A stretch of 64,000 nt of DNA from Streptomyces sannanensis. Its GTDB lineage: Bacteria; Actinomycetota; Actinomycetes; Streptomycetales; Streptomycetaceae. The notes beneath the pieces were generated by a model. The model was not told the DNA's origin. It searched no databases and saw nothing but the letters and a program-made list of their open reading frames with translations. The stretch spans positions 3,596,001 through 3,660,000 of the forward strand of contig NZ_BAAAYL010000001.1 in NCBI RefSeq assembly GCF_039536205.1, given 5' to 3'. Position numbers and translations under genes: made by a program. Numbering within the stretch: position 1 is the first letter of the stretch; each line of letters opens with the position of its first letter. Positions 55,897 through 64,000 of the stretch are shown one piece after another.

Positions 55897-56820
55897 TCAG
55901 TCCTGCTGCGCGCGCGCGGGCAGCGGCTGGAGCTTCATCGTCGTCGCGGTGTTCGTGCCGTACGCGTAGTCCAGCATCTTGGCCGCGTTGGTGAAGCGGT
56001 ACGAGTCGTTGAGGGTGATGCCGATCACGGTACGGCCGTTACGGGTGGCCGCGAAGACCAGGCACGGACCGGCGGGGGTGTTGGTGCCGGTCTTGAGGCC
56101 GACGGCGCCGGTGTAGGAACCGAGCAGCTTGTTCGTGTTGTACCAGGTGTACGTGCGGTTGCCGCTCGGGGTCTTCGTCGAGATGCTCTTCGTCTTGACG
56201 GCGGCGGCGAAGTCGCTGTTCTTCATCGCGCTGCGGGCCAGTCGGCCCATGTCGCGCGGGGTGCTGTAGTTCTGGCCCGTCGTGGAGTTGCCGTCGAACG
56301 AGTCGAAGTGCGTGTTCTTCATGCCGAGCGAGGCGGCCTTCGCGTTCATCTGGCTGATGAAGTTCGCGACGCGCGCGCGCCGGGTGGTGCCGGTGCCGTA
56401 GATGTCCGCGAGCGCGTAGGCCGCGTCGCAGCCCGAGGGCAGCATGAGCGCGTACAGGAGCTGGCGCACGGTGACCTTGTCACCGGTCTTCAGGTCGGCG
56501 GTGCTCGCGCCCTTGGCGGCGACGTAGTCGCGGTAGACCTGCAGGACGGTGACCTGCTTGTTCAGGTCGATGCCGGCCTTCTGGGTGACGACCGCGGCCG
56601 TCATGATCTTGGTGGTGCTGGCCAGCTGCCGCTTGGTGTCGGCGTTGACCCCCCAAATCGGGGCGCCGTCGGCAGCGTTGAACAGGTAGGCGTTCGTGGA
56701 AGTGACGCCCGAGGGGCCGGCGGCGTGGGCCGGGGTCGCCAGCGGCGCGGCCACGACGAGCGCGCTACCGGCGACGACGGTTGCGCCCCACTTGCGGACA
56801 CCCTTGAACCCGAGTCTCAA
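55897..56820 (-). CDS. D-alanyl-D-alanine carboxypeptidase (PBP5/6 family)
   Basis: 307 residues from TTG 56820 with GGAG 7 nt upstream; the frame is open far upstream but unrelated. Signal peptide: VVAGSALVVAAPLATPAHA. Active-site motifs are STTK near 68, SGCDAAYALAD (the SxN-type motif, with Cys where Asn is common) and KTGTN near 245. The enzyme removes the terminal D-Ala from peptidoglycan peptides outside the membrane. The atypical SGC may alter kinetics. Confidence 0.9.
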   Translation of the reverse strand: MRLGFKGVRKWGATVVAGSALVVAAPLATPAHAAGPSGVTSTNAYLFNAADGAPIWGVNADTKRQLASTTKIMTAAVVTQKAGIDLNKQVTVLQVYRDYVAAKGASTADLKTGDKVTVRQLLYALMLPSGCDAAYALADIYGTGTTRRARVANFISQMNAKAASLGMKNTHFDSFDGNSTTGQNYSTPRDMGRLARSAMKNSDFAAAVKTKSISTKTPSGNRTYTWYNTNKLLGSYTGAVGLKTGTNTPAGPCLVFAATRNGRTVIGITLNDSYRFTNAAKMLDYAYGTNTATTMKLQPLPARAQQD

Positions 56821-56969
56821 TGAATGCTCCGTTGGCTGTCTGGACAGGGACAGTGCCACATCCTGAGCTTTGTGGCAAAGGGGCTTCAGTCCTGTACGTA
56901 ACTCAATACCCGAATAAGCCCCTTTGGAGTGAATTGAGGTGTGATGCCGTGCGGATGTTTCCGGGGAGG

Positions 56970-58580
56970 TCAGCCGGCGAGGTCGCGTCGGCGCAGGGCC
57001 GCCAGGCCGGTCGCGGTCAGGGCAGCCGCCAGCACCGTCAGCAGCAGGACCGGGGTCCAGTCCATCTCCGTGCCCGGCAGCTTCGGCAGATGGCCGAAGG
57101 GGGACAGATCCATCACCCACTGCGGGAGCTTCAGTGCCGGCCCGATCCACCCCAGGGCGAGAGCCAGTCCCGCCGCGGCCCAGGAGGCCACGGCGGCCTT
57201 CGGGAAGGCGCCGTACAGGAGCACCGTCAGCCCGCCCAGCAGCCAGATCGCCGGGAGCTGCACCAGGCTCGCCCCCAGGACCGCCGGCAGCTCGTGCCCG
57301 TAACCGATCGACAGTCCCAGCCCGCCGGCCGTCATGATCAGGGCCGCGCCGCCGAAGGCGATGACCAGGTGGCCGGTGGCCCACCGGATCCGGCCGACCG
57401 CGTTGGCCAGCACCGGCTCGGCGCGCTGCGAGGTCTCCTCGCCGTGCAGCCGTAGCACCGAGGCGACGGCATACAGCGCCGCGACCATCCCGAGCATGCC
57501 GGTCATCGAGGCGAGGAACGCGCCGGTGAGCCCCGACTGCCCGCCCATCCGCTCGAAGATCGCGCGCGCCTGCTCGTTGTCGCCGACCAGGTCGGCCGCG
57601 CCCTCGGTGATTCCGCCGAAGACGATCCCGGCGAGGAGGAAGCCCGTCGTCCAGCCGAGCACGCTGCCCCGCTGGAGCCGCCAGGCCAGTCCGTACGCCG
57701 TCGAGAGCCGGCCCTCCGCCGGGCCCGGGCGGGACGGCAGGAAGCTCATGCCGACATCCCGCCGTGCGGTGAGCGCGTAGGCGGCGGCGGCCTGGACGAG
57801 GATCGCGACGGCGAGGAGCAGCAGCACCCACCAGCGCTCGCCGGCGAAGGCACGCACGTTCTCCGCCCAGCCGATCGGCGAGAGCCAGGTCAGCACGGAC
57901 GAACCCTCGTTGGTGGATGCGTCACCCGCCGCCCTCAGCACGAACGCGGCACCGATGACCGCGGCCGTGAGCCCTTTTGCCGCACGCGCGCTCTCGGTGA
58001 GCTGCGCGGCGATCGCCGCCGAAGTGGCGAAGACCATGCCGGTCCCGCCGACGGCGAGTCCGAGCGCGAGCGCTCCGCCCGAGCCCTGGCCGGAGAGTCC
58101 GGCCGTGACGACGAGGGCGACGGCGGCGTTGGCGACCAGCGCGGTCAGCAGCGCGGCGGTGAGCGGCGCGCGCCGTCCCACCATGGCGGCCGAGAGCAGC
58201 TCCTGGCGGCCCGTCTCCTCTTCCTCCCGGGTGTGCCGGACGACGATGACCATGCTCATCACTCCGGTGAGGACGGCGGCGAAGGTGCCGAAGCGCCAGG
58301 CGACGAGGCCGCCGAGCGAGTCACCGAACACCGGCCCGTACAGGGACCGCAGTGAGCTGTCGGCGCTCATCGACCGGGCGAGCTCGGCGCGCGCGGCGGG
58401 CGTGCCGTACAGGCTTCCCAGCGAGCCGGCGCCGCTGGAGACCATGCCGCCGACGACCAGGACCCAGATCGGCATCATGAGCCGGTCGCGCCGCAGAGCG
58501 AGCCTCAGCAGGGTCCCGGTACCGGCCAGTTGCCGGTGCGAGCCGCGGATCGCTGGGGCCGGCATGGACACGGTGGTCAT
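56970..58580 (-). CDS. ABC exporter permease (12-TM, drug-export type)
   Basis: 536 residues with about 12 TM helices arranged as two six-TM halves ([20 protein letters not shown] ... [21 protein letters not shown]). It fits the ABC-2 permeases paired with DrrA-like ATPases in actinobacteria. ATGA overlap with the ATPase gene (58577-58580). Substrate is unknown. Confidence 0.9.
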   Translation of the reverse strand: MTTVSMPAPAIRGSHRQLAGTGTLLRLALRRDRLMMPIWVLVVGGMVSSGAGSLGSLYGTPAARAELARSMSADSSLRSLYGPVFGDSLGGLVAWRFGTFAAVLTGVMSMVIVVRHTREEEETGRQELLSAAMVGRRAPLTAALLTALVANAAVALVVTAGLSGQGSGGALALGLAVGGTGMVFATSAAIAAQLTESARAAKGLTAAVIGAAFVLRAAGDASTNEGSSVLTWLSPIGWAENVRAFAGERWWVLLLLAVAILVQAAAAYALTARRDVGMSFLPSRPGPAEGRLSTAYGLAWRLQRGSVLGWTTGFLLAGIVFGGITEGAADLVGDNEQARAIFERMGGQSGLTGAFLASMTGMLGMVAALYAVASVLRLHGEETSQRAEPVLANAVGRIRWATGHLVIAFGGAALIMTAGGLGLSIGYGHELPAVLGASLVQLPAIWLLGGLTVLLYGAFPKAAVASWAAAGLALALGWIGPALKLPQWVMDLSPFGHLPKLPGTEMDWTPVLLLTVLAAALTATGLAALRRRDLAG

Positions 58581-59485
58581 CGCGACATCGCCTCTTCGCG
58601 CACATCGTCCTGGTAGTGGCGGAGGAAGAGCTCCTCAAGGGTGGGCGGGGTGCTGGTGAGCGAGCGCACCCCCGACGCGGTGAGCGACCGGAGCACCGCG
58701 TCGAGCTTGTCGGTGTCGACCTGGAGCCTGACGCGCCTGTCCTGGACTTGGAGGTCGTGCACACCGGGGAGGCGGGAGAGCCCGTTGGGTGCTCCGGCGA
58801 GTTCGGCGGAGACGCTGGTACGGGTCAGATGGCGCAGGTCGGCGAGCGAACCGCTCTCCACGGTCCGTCCCTTGCGGATGATGCTGACCCGGTCGCAGAG
58901 GCTCTCGACCTCGCTGAGGATGTGCGAGGACAGCAGGACGGTGGCTCCCCGGTCGCGTGCCTCGGTGACGCACCGCTGGAAGACCTCCTCCATCAGCGGG
59001 TCGAGCCCGGAGGTCGGCTCGTCGAGGATGAGCAGATCCGCGTCGGACGCGAAAGCGGCGACCAGGGCGACCTTCTGCCGGTTGCCCTTGGAGTACGTAC
59101 GCCCCTTCTTGGTGGGGTCCAGCTCGAACCGTTCGATCAGCTCGGCGCGCCGGGCCTTGTCGAGCCCCCCGCGCAGCCGCCCGTGGAGATCGATGACCTC
59201 GCCGCCGCTCAGGTTCCGCCACAGCGTCACATCGCCGGGCACGTAGGCCACCCGCCGGTGCAGCTCCACCGCATCGGTCCACGGGTCCATGCCGAGCATC
59301 CGCGCGGCACCGGAGTCGGAGCGGAGCAGGCCGAGCAGGATCCGGATGGTCGTGGACTTCCCGGAGCCGTTGGGGCCGAGGAAACCGTGGACCTCGCCGG
59401 TCTCGACGGCGAGGTCGAGACCGTTCAGCGCGTGCGTCCGGCCGAACGACTTGTGGAGCCCGGCGACACTGATTGCCTTCGTCAT
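58577..59485 (-). CDS. ABC transporter ATP-binding protein (DrrA-like)
   Basis: 302 residues: Walker [11 protein letters not shown] loop, signature [15 protein letters not shown], Walker [13 protein letters not shown] and the H-loop region [14 protein letters not shown], with a C-terminal extension ([21 protein letters not shown]). ATG 59485. Its promoter is divergent from the MarR-type regulator. Confidence 0.95.
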   Translation of the reverse strand: MTKAISVAGLHKSFGRTHALNGLDLAVETGEVHGFLGPNGSGKSTTIRILLGLLRSDSGAARMLGMDPWTDAVELHRRVAYVPGDVTLWRNLSGGEVIDLHGRLRGGLDKARRAELIERFELDPTKKGRTYSKGNRQKVALVAAFASDADLLILDEPTSGLDPLMEEVFQRCVTEARDRGATVLLSSHILSEVESLCDRVSIIRKGRTVESGSLADLRHLTRTSVSAELAGAPNGLSRLPGVHDLQVQDRRVRLQVDTDKLDAVLRSLTASGVRSLTSTPPTLEELFLRHYQDDVREEAMSR

Positions 59486-59502
59486 GCTTCTGAATCTACG
59501 AT

Positions 59503-59524
59503 ACTTTCATAATCTTGTGAAGTT
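59503..59524. promoter_or_regulatory. Imperfect inverted repeat, operator candidate of the MarR-type regulator
   Basis: ACTTTCATAATCTTGTGAAG is an AT-rich near-palindrome in the 86-bp divergent promoter region, in sharp contrast to its GC-rich surroundings. Confidence 0.45.
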
Positions 59525-59571
59525 AAGGAAGCGTATAAAGTCGGGTGGTGGCGAACGGAGACGAGGTGCCG

Positions 59572-60069
59572 ATGAGTGCTGAAACCGCCCCGCAGGGGCG
59601 CGACGAGGAAGCGGTCTCCCGTTTCGTGGAACGCTTCGCGGCCCAGCTGACCGAGGCCGGCATGCAACGGATGGCCTCCCGGGTCTTCGCCGCGCTGCTC
59701 GCGTCCGACAGCGGCTCCATGACCTCGGCGGAGCTCGCGGAACAGCTGCGGATCAGCCCGGCGGCCGTCTCCGGCGCGATCAACTACCTCGCCCAGGCGA
59801 GCATGGTCAGCCGCGAGAGGGAACCCGGCTCGCGGCGTGACCGCTATGTCCTGCACAACGAGCTCTGGTACGAGACCTTCACCCGCCGCGACCAGTTGCT
59901 GACCCGCTGGGAGGGCACGCTCCGCGACGGCGCCGAGACACTGGGGCAGGACACGGCGGCGGGGACACGGGTGGCCGAGACCGCGGCCTTCTTCGAGTTC
60001 CTCCAGAAGGAGATGCACGGGATGATGGGCCGCTGGCGGGAGCACCGCGCCGGCCTCGGCCTCTCCTGA
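59572..60069 (+). CDS. MarR/GbsR-type transcriptional regulator
   Basis: 165 residues from ATG 59572 with GAGG upstream (frame open to 59545). Winged helix: SMTSAELAEQLRISPAAVSGAINYL and REREPGSRRDRYVL. C-terminal helices probably dimerise. It is divergent from an ABC exporter operon, the typical layout of a repressor controlling efflux; the ligand is unknown. Confidence 0.9.
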   Translation: MSAETAPQGRDEEAVSRFVERFAAQLTEAGMQRMASRVFAALLASDSGSMTSAELAEQLRISPAAVSGAINYLAQASMVSREREPGSRRDRYVLHNELWYETFTRRDQLLTRWEGTLRDGAETLGQDTAAGTRVAETAAFFEFLQKEMHGMMGRWREHRAGLGLS

Positions 60070-60194
60070 GCCGCACTCCGGCCGGGAGCGCCGGCCTCGG
60101 CCTCTCCTGAGCCGGCCCGCCCCGCGCGGGGACTCGGCAGGCCCGCGCGGCGTCCGGGGAGACTCGGCCGGCCCGTGCCCCGGCCGGGAAGGGT

Positions 60195-60500
60195 CAGTCG
60201 GCCCGTGCCCCGGCCGGGAGGGTCAGCGCCCACGCCCCCGTCCGTACCGTCCAGGTCCGCCTCCGCACCGGCCCGCGCTCCGGCCCGTAGAGCCGGCCGG
60301 GAGGGTCAGTCGGCCCGTGCCCCGGCCGGGAGGGTCAGCGCCCACGCCCCCGTCCGTACCGTCCAGGTCCGCCTCCGCACCGGCCCGCGCTCCGGCCCGT
60401 AGAGCCGGCCGGGAGGGTCAGTCGGCCCGTGCCCCGGCCGGGAGGGTCAGCGCCCACGCCCCCGCCCGTACCGTCCAGGTCCGCCTCCGCACCGGCCCGT
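60195..60500. repeat. 112-bp tandem repeats derived from the 3' end of the downstream kinase gene
   Basis: Units start at 60195, 60307 and 60419; the first two are full and almost identical. The third is the genuine C-terminal coding region and stop of the diacylglycerol-kinase-like gene. Each extra unit could code, on the minus strand, for the same VR(T/A)GAWALTLPAGARAD end. Confidence 0.9.
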
Positions 60501-61248
60501 TCACCAGCGCGTCCGCCCGGTAGCGGAAGGACGGGCCCGAGACGGTCACCTCATGGGCCTTCGCCCGCACCGGATCGGCCGACTGCGGGCGTACGACCAC
60601 CTCGGCGACGCCGTCCCACGAGTGCACCGACACGTCCTCGACCGCCTGGTCCAGATCGCTGAGCAGCACCCCGTCCGCCTCCACGCGCAGCCGGTGGGGC
60701 CGCGCCGGCGCCGCACCCCGTACCGAGGGGGCGGACCGTACCAGGGTGCGTACCAGCGACCGGCAGGCCTTCCAGACGGAGGCCGGGGCCGGAGAAGGCG
60801 TCGGCGCCACACCGGTCGGCGCCGGGATGCGCAGCGCGTCCAGCACCACCCCGTCGCTGTCGTCCACCAGTAGATCCAGCTGCCGTACGGTCCCGTCGAG
60901 CACGGCCCGCGCCGCCGCCACCGCGCCGGTCGGCACGCCCAGCGAACGGGCCAGCTCCAGCGCCGGCGCGGTGCCCACCGGCACCAGCGACAACGCCCCC
61001 TCGCTCAGCTCACGAGCCCGGTGCAGCAGGGTCACCGTGCGCAGCAGCGCCCGGTCGTCGCCGATGACGACGGGCCGTCTGCTTCCCCTGCGGGCGAGGG
61101 CCCGGGCGAATTCTTCCGGGCTGTCGGGAAGACAGATTTTCGTCGCCGCGCCCGCGCACAGCACATCTTTCGCGATACGAACGGACTCGCCGTCGGTCCT
61201 GCGAGCGACCGGGTCGATGACCACCAGGAGCTGGTCGTGAGCCGACAC
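60418..61248 (-). CDS. Diacylglycerol kinase-like lipid/sphingosine kinase family protein
   Basis: 276 residues from GTG 61248 with GGAAGG upstream (61254-61259). The N-terminus LLVVIDPVARRTDGESVRIAKD and the middle VPVGTAPALELARSLGVP replace the family's GGDGT and GTGNDFAR motifs: the canonical glycine-rich nucleotide motifs are degenerate, so kinase activity is doubtful. The C-terminal domain (RLRVEADGVLLSDLDQAVEDVSVH, TWTVRAGAWALTLPAGARA) fits the family. It is divergent from purA. Confidence 0.75.
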   Translation of the reverse strand: MSAHDQLLVVIDPVARRTDGESVRIAKDVLCAGAATKICLPDSPEEFARALARRGSRRPVVIGDDRALLRTVTLLHRARELSEGALSLVPVGTAPALELARSLGVPTGAVAAARAVLDGTVRQLDLLVDDSDGVVLDALRIPAPTGVAPTPSPAPASVWKACRSLVRTLVRSAPSVRGAAPARPHRLRVEADGVLLSDLDQAVEDVSVHSWDGVAEVVVRPQSADPVRAKAHEVTVSGPSFRYRADALVNGPVRRRTWTVRAGAWALTLPAGARAD

Positions 61249-61282
61249 CTCGGTCCTTCCTCGGGTAGCATCTTTGTGCAAG

Positions 61283-61310
61283 AGCCCCTTGCGCTATTGC
61301 GCCAGGGGCT
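61283..61310. other. Hairpin in the dgk-like/purA divergent region
   Basis: AGCCCCTTGCGC-TATT-GCGCCAGGGGCT, a stable 12-bp stem (one mismatch). It would lie in the 5' leader of the minus-strand gene or upstream of purA. A regulatory or terminator role is possible. Confidence 0.5.
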
Positions 61311-61411
61311 TCGTCTATTCCGGGGTACCGTCCGACGGCTCAGCCCTGCGGTGTACATCGTCGTACGCCCCCTGACCTTGGACATGCCCCGCCCGGAAGG
61401 GGTGTACGCCT

Positions 61412-62695
61412 GTGCCCGCACTTGTGCTGCTCGGTGCTCAGTGGGGTGACGAGGGCAAGGGAAAGGCCACCGATCTCCTCGGCGGATCTGTTGACTATGT
61501 AGTGCGTTACCAGGGCGGCAACAACGCCGGCCACACGGTTGTCGTCGGCGACCAGAAGTATGCACTGCACCTTCTCCCTTCCGGAATCCTCTCCCCGGGG
61601 TGCACCCCGGTCATCGGGAACGGTGTCGTCGTCGACCCGGCGGTCCTGCTCTCCGAGCTGAGCGGGCTGAACGAGCGCGGCGTCGACACGTCGAAGCTGC
61701 TCATCAGCGGTAACGCTCACCTCATCACTCCGTACAACGTGACCCTCGACAAGGTCACGGAGCGCTTCCTCGGCAAGCGCAAGATCGGCACCACGGGCCG
61801 CGGCATCGGCCCGACCTACGCGGACAAGATCAACCGCGTCGGTATCCGGGTCCAGGACCTCTATGACGAGTCGATCCTCACCCAGAAGGTGGAGGCGGCG
61901 CTGGAGTCCAAGAACCAGCTCCTCGCCAAGGTCTTCAACCGCCGTGCCATCGAGTCCGGCAAGATCGTCGAAGAGATGCTCCAGTACGCGGAGCAGATCA
62001 GGCCGTACGTCGCCGACACCACGCTGATCCTGAACAACGCCATCGACGAGGGCAAGGTCGTCCTCTTCGAGGGCGGCCAGGGCACCCTGCTGGACGTCGA
62101 CCACGGCACGTACCCCTTCGTCACCTCCTCGAACCCGACCGCGGGCGGTGCCTGCACCGGTGCGGGCGTGGGCCCGACGAAGATCAGCCGGGTCATCGGC
62201 ATCCTCAAGGCCTACACGACCCGTGTCGGCGCGGGTCCGTTCCCGACCGAGCTGTTCGACGAGGACGGCGAGGCGCTGCGCCGCATCGGCGGCGAGCGCG
62301 GCGTCACCACCGGCCGCGACCGCCGCTGCGGTTGGTTCGACGCGGTCATCGCGCGCTACGCCACCCGGGTCAACGGCCTGACCGACTTCTTCCTGACCAA
62401 GCTCGACGTGCTCACGGGCTGGGAGCAGATCCCGGTCTGTGTCGCGTACGAGATCGACGGGCAGCGCGTCGAGGAGCTCCCGTACTCCCAGACCGACTTC
62501 CACCACGCGAAGCCGGTGTACGAGTACCTGCCGGGCTGGTCCGAGGACATCACCAAGGCCAAGACCTTCTCCGACCTGCCGAAGAACGCGCAGGCCTATG
62601 TGAAGGCCCTGGAGGAGATGTCGGGCGCCCCGATCTCCGCGATCGGCGTCGGCCCGGGCCGTACCGAGACGATCGAGATCAACTCCTTCCTGTGA
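61412..62695 (+). CDS. purA: Adenylosuccinate synthetase
   Basis: Commits IMP to AMP with GTP and aspartate. 427 residues from GTG 61412: [18 protein letters not shown] (P-loop and catalytic Asp), [12 protein letters not shown] (His), [46 protein letters not shown] and [12 protein letters not shown]. The C-terminal [18 protein letters not shown] binds GTP. Length and motifs are standard. Confidence 0.98.
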   Translation: MPALVLLGAQWGDEGKGKATDLLGGSVDYVVRYQGGNNAGHTVVVGDQKYALHLLPSGILSPGCTPVIGNGVVVDPAVLLSELSGLNERGVDTSKLLISGNAHLITPYNVTLDKVTERFLGKRKIGTTGRGIGPTYADKINRVGIRVQDLYDESILTQKVEAALESKNQLLAKVFNRRAIESGKIVEEMLQYAEQIRPYVADTTLILNNAIDEGKVVLFEGGQGTLLDVDHGTYPFVTSSNPTAGGACTGAGVGPTKISRVIGILKAYTTRVGAGPFPTELFDEDGEALRRIGGERGVTTGRDRRCGWFDAVIARYATRVNGLTDFFLTKLDVLTGWEQIPVCVAYEIDGQRVEELPYSQTDFHHAKPVYEYLPGWSEDITKAKTFSDLPKNAQAYVKALEEMSGAPISAIGVGPGRTETIEINSFL

Positions 62696-62707
62696 TCCTT
62701 TGATCCT

Positions 62708-62748
62708 GTGCGGCGGCCGGTGAGCGTTCTGCTCAACGGCCGCCGCAC
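62708..62748. terminator. Terminator after purA
   Basis: GTGCGGCGGCCG/CGGCCGCCGCAC stem with an inner TGAGC/GCTCA pairing. Confidence 0.85.
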
Positions 62749-62816
62749 AAGGGCAGCCGGGCACAGGGCAGCGTGGTTACGCTGTGCGCCATGAAGGAGA
62801 CGGGCGGGGGTGGCTG

Positions 62817-63668
62817 ATGTCGGCAAGGAAGCCTCCGACCGAGCGGCGGCGACGGTTGGGCGCGGAGCTGCGCAAAATGCGCGAGCACGTCGGCCTCACG
62901 ATCAACGAGGCCGCCGTGATGCATCGCACGGATCGGACCACGGTCAGCAACATCGAGTCCGGTCGCTTCGGAGTGAGCGCTGACCGCGTACGGGTCTGGG
63001 CTGCCAATTACTCGTGCCCTGACCGCGATTACATCGAAGCACTCGCCGAGATGGCCAGAGAGCGCGGTACGAACTGGTGGGACGAGTACCGGAGCGTACT
63101 CACCGCCGCTGCTTTGGACCTCGCGGAGATGGAGCACTATGCAGTCGCGCTCCGGTCGGTCCAGATCATGCACATGCCTGGCCTCCTCCAGCACGAGGAC
63201 TACATCCGAGCCGTCTTCAAGGAGGCGGTTCCCCCTCTGGATCCCGAGGCCCTTGAGCGGAGGGTTGCCTTTCGGATCAAGCGGAGCGAGGTGCTCGACC
63301 ACCCGCAACGCCCTGTGTGCACGTTTCTCATCCATGAAGCGGCGCTGCGCATGTGGTTCGGAAGCGCGCGAGTGATCAAGGCTCAGCTGGATCATCTGTT
63401 GAAGCAGTCCGAACGGGAGAACGTGGTGGTACGCGTCGTGCCGTTCGCAGCCGGCGGCTTCCCCAACGCGGGGAGCTCAACTCTCTATGCTTACGGGCCG
63501 GTTACCCAGCTCGACATGGTTCAGATGGACATCCCCACCGGGTCGGCGTTCCTGCATTCAGAGACCCACCTCGCGAACTGTCGCGTGGTGATGGACCGCA
63601 TGGAGCGGCGGACTCTCGGACCGGATGATTCACGAGACTTCATTCGCGAAGTGGCACGGCAACTATGA
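62817..63668 (+). CDS. XRE-family regulator with DUF5753 (second copy)
   Basis: 283 residues from ATG 62817. The HTH lies at about 9-65 (RRRLGAELRKMREHVGLTIN, then DRTTVSNIESGRFGVS). DUF5753 has EMEHYAVALRSVQIMHMPGLLQHEDYIRA, HEAALRMWFG and NVVVRVVPFAAGGF. It resembles the 28407-29324 protein in layout, but no ATPase gene is in view. The DUF397 partner follows 4 bp downstream. Confidence 0.92.
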   Translation: MSARKPPTERRRRLGAELRKMREHVGLTINEAAVMHRTDRTTVSNIESGRFGVSADRVRVWAANYSCPDRDYIEALAEMARERGTNWWDEYRSVLTAAALDLAEMEHYAVALRSVQIMHMPGLLQHEDYIRAVFKEAVPPLDPEALERRVAFRIKRSEVLDHPQRPVCTFLIHEAALRMWFGSARVIKAQLDHLLKQSERENVVVRVVPFAAGGFPNAGSSTLYAYGPVTQLDMVQMDIPTGSAFLHSETHLANCRVVMDRMERRTLGPDDSRDFIREVARQL

Positions 63669-63672
63669 AAGC

Positions 63673-63870
63673 GTGAGCACAGTGGAAATCCAGTGGCGCA
63701 AGTCCTCGTTCTCGACCGACACAGACAACTGCCTCGAACTCGCCTCGCACAAAGGTGAAATATTCGTACGAGAGAGCGACGACTCTGCCGTGATCATCCG
63801 GACCACTCCAGAGAAGCTCCGTGCGTTTCTGGCCGGCGTCAAGGCGGGCGAGTTCGACGGCCTGATCTGA
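63673..63870 (+). CDS. DUF397 protein (second copy)
   Basis: 65 residues from GTG 63673: VEIQWRKSSFSTDTDNCLEL, FVRESDDSAVIIRTTPEKLRAFL. Diagnostic DUF397 pattern. GAAAG lies just upstream. The frame is open to 63625, overlapping the regulator, so an earlier start cannot be excluded. Confidence 0.9.
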   Translation: MSTVEIQWRKSSFSTDTDNCLELASHKGEIFVRESDDSAVIIRTTPEKLRAFLAGVKAGEFDGLI

Positions 63871-63886
63871 CCGGCCAACCTGCGGG

Positions 63887-63920
63887 CCCCTCGCCTCTCA
63901 AGGCGAGGGGTCTTGCTTTC
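63887..63920 (+). terminator. Terminator after the XRE/DUF397 pair
   Basis: CCCCTCGCCT-CTCA-AGGCGAGGGG hairpin followed by TCTTGCTTTC. Confidence 0.85.
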
Positions 63921-64000
63921 CTCGTGCGCCTGGCATATGCCATCTCGTGTGCGCTGGATACAACATGTTGAATCTGCATCCCTGTTGGCGCTACGGTTCA

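Noticed and set aside
60195..60500. CRISPR or satellite array
   Set aside because: Units are 112 bp, have no spacers and match the 3' end of the adjacent gene.

Overview
The window is a GC-rich chromosomal segment typical of Streptomyces. Most genes have strong third-position GC bias and many start with GTG or TTG. The gene content matches a Streptomyces core region: the dnaK-grpE-dnaJ-hspR heat-shock operon, clpB, pyrE, fba, purA, dcd, DUF2617, DUF3151 and DUF397 proteins, and XRE/DUF5753 regulators. From memory this set and order resemble the central chromosome of S. coelicolor; I could not check that. No rRNA, CRISPR array or large biosynthetic gene cluster was found.

Layout. 1-4.4 kb: the 3' part of a PAS-GAF-SpoIIE phosphatase gene (cut by the window edge), a convergent membrane Ser/Thr kinase and a DUF7144 membrane protein. 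4.5-6.1 kb: a Tat-exported PhoD phosphatase. 6.1-7.7 kb: a decayed region holding a dehydrogenase remnant and a 1.26-kb relic of an integrative element. The relic is bounded by a 44-bp direct repeat of the 3' half of a tRNA-Gly gene and still holds an integrase tail and two small ORFs. 7.9-14.7 kb: a small zinc-ribbon protein, dcd, a phosphoribosyltransferase, a Yip1-like protein, an FG-GAP lipoprotein, a membrane Fe-S oxidoreductase and a compact sugar transferase. 14.75-19 kb: dnaK-grpE-dnaJ-hspR, preceded by HAIR operators for HspR, the last gene of the operon. 19-21 kb: a frameshifted fibronectin-III gene abutting an IS1182-type transposase fragment. 21.1-27.8 kb: a 2113-residue exported Rhs/YD-repeat protein whose stop codon directly abuts a three-TM protein, a candidate immunity partner. 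28.2-30 kb: a DUF397 / XRE-DUF5753 / RsbW-like ATPase trio. 30.3-32.8 kb: a secreted GH92 mannosidase.

33.1-34.9 kb is the most unusual locus. A LuxR-type regulator is divergent from an exported 71-residue peptide with three DPGWG repeats, which is translationally coupled to a short Rieske-like protein lacking cluster ligands. 35-38 kb: a PPOX/F420 protein and clpB with its own HAIR. 38-45 kb: YbjN, a DUF2637-like protein, an internally deleted aminotransferase, two Cys/Ser/Gly-rich mini membrane proteins, DUF2617 and a membrane spermidine-synthase-like protein. 44.3-48 kb: a CoxG-like protein, aldose epimerase, pyrE and fba, with a MITE between epimerase and pyrE and a parS-like site before fba. 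48.3-53.8 kb: an MFS exporter, DUF3151, and a tryptophan-kynurenine operon (kynA, kynU, alpha/beta hydrolase). 53.9-60 kb: a two-component system, a D-Ala-D-Ala carboxypeptidase, and an ABC exporter with a divergent MarR/GbsR-type regulator. 60-64 kb: a diacylglycerol-kinase-like gene with a tandemly duplicated 3' end, purA, and a second XRE/DUF397 pair.

Functional links. HspR probably controls both its own operon and clpB through HAIR sites. The kyn genes would convert tryptophan to anthranilate. Repetitive sequence has reshaped several genes: a GC-rich hairpin repeat sits in frame inside kynU and the aldose epimerase, and a MITE supplies the epimerase stop codon and abuts pyrE.
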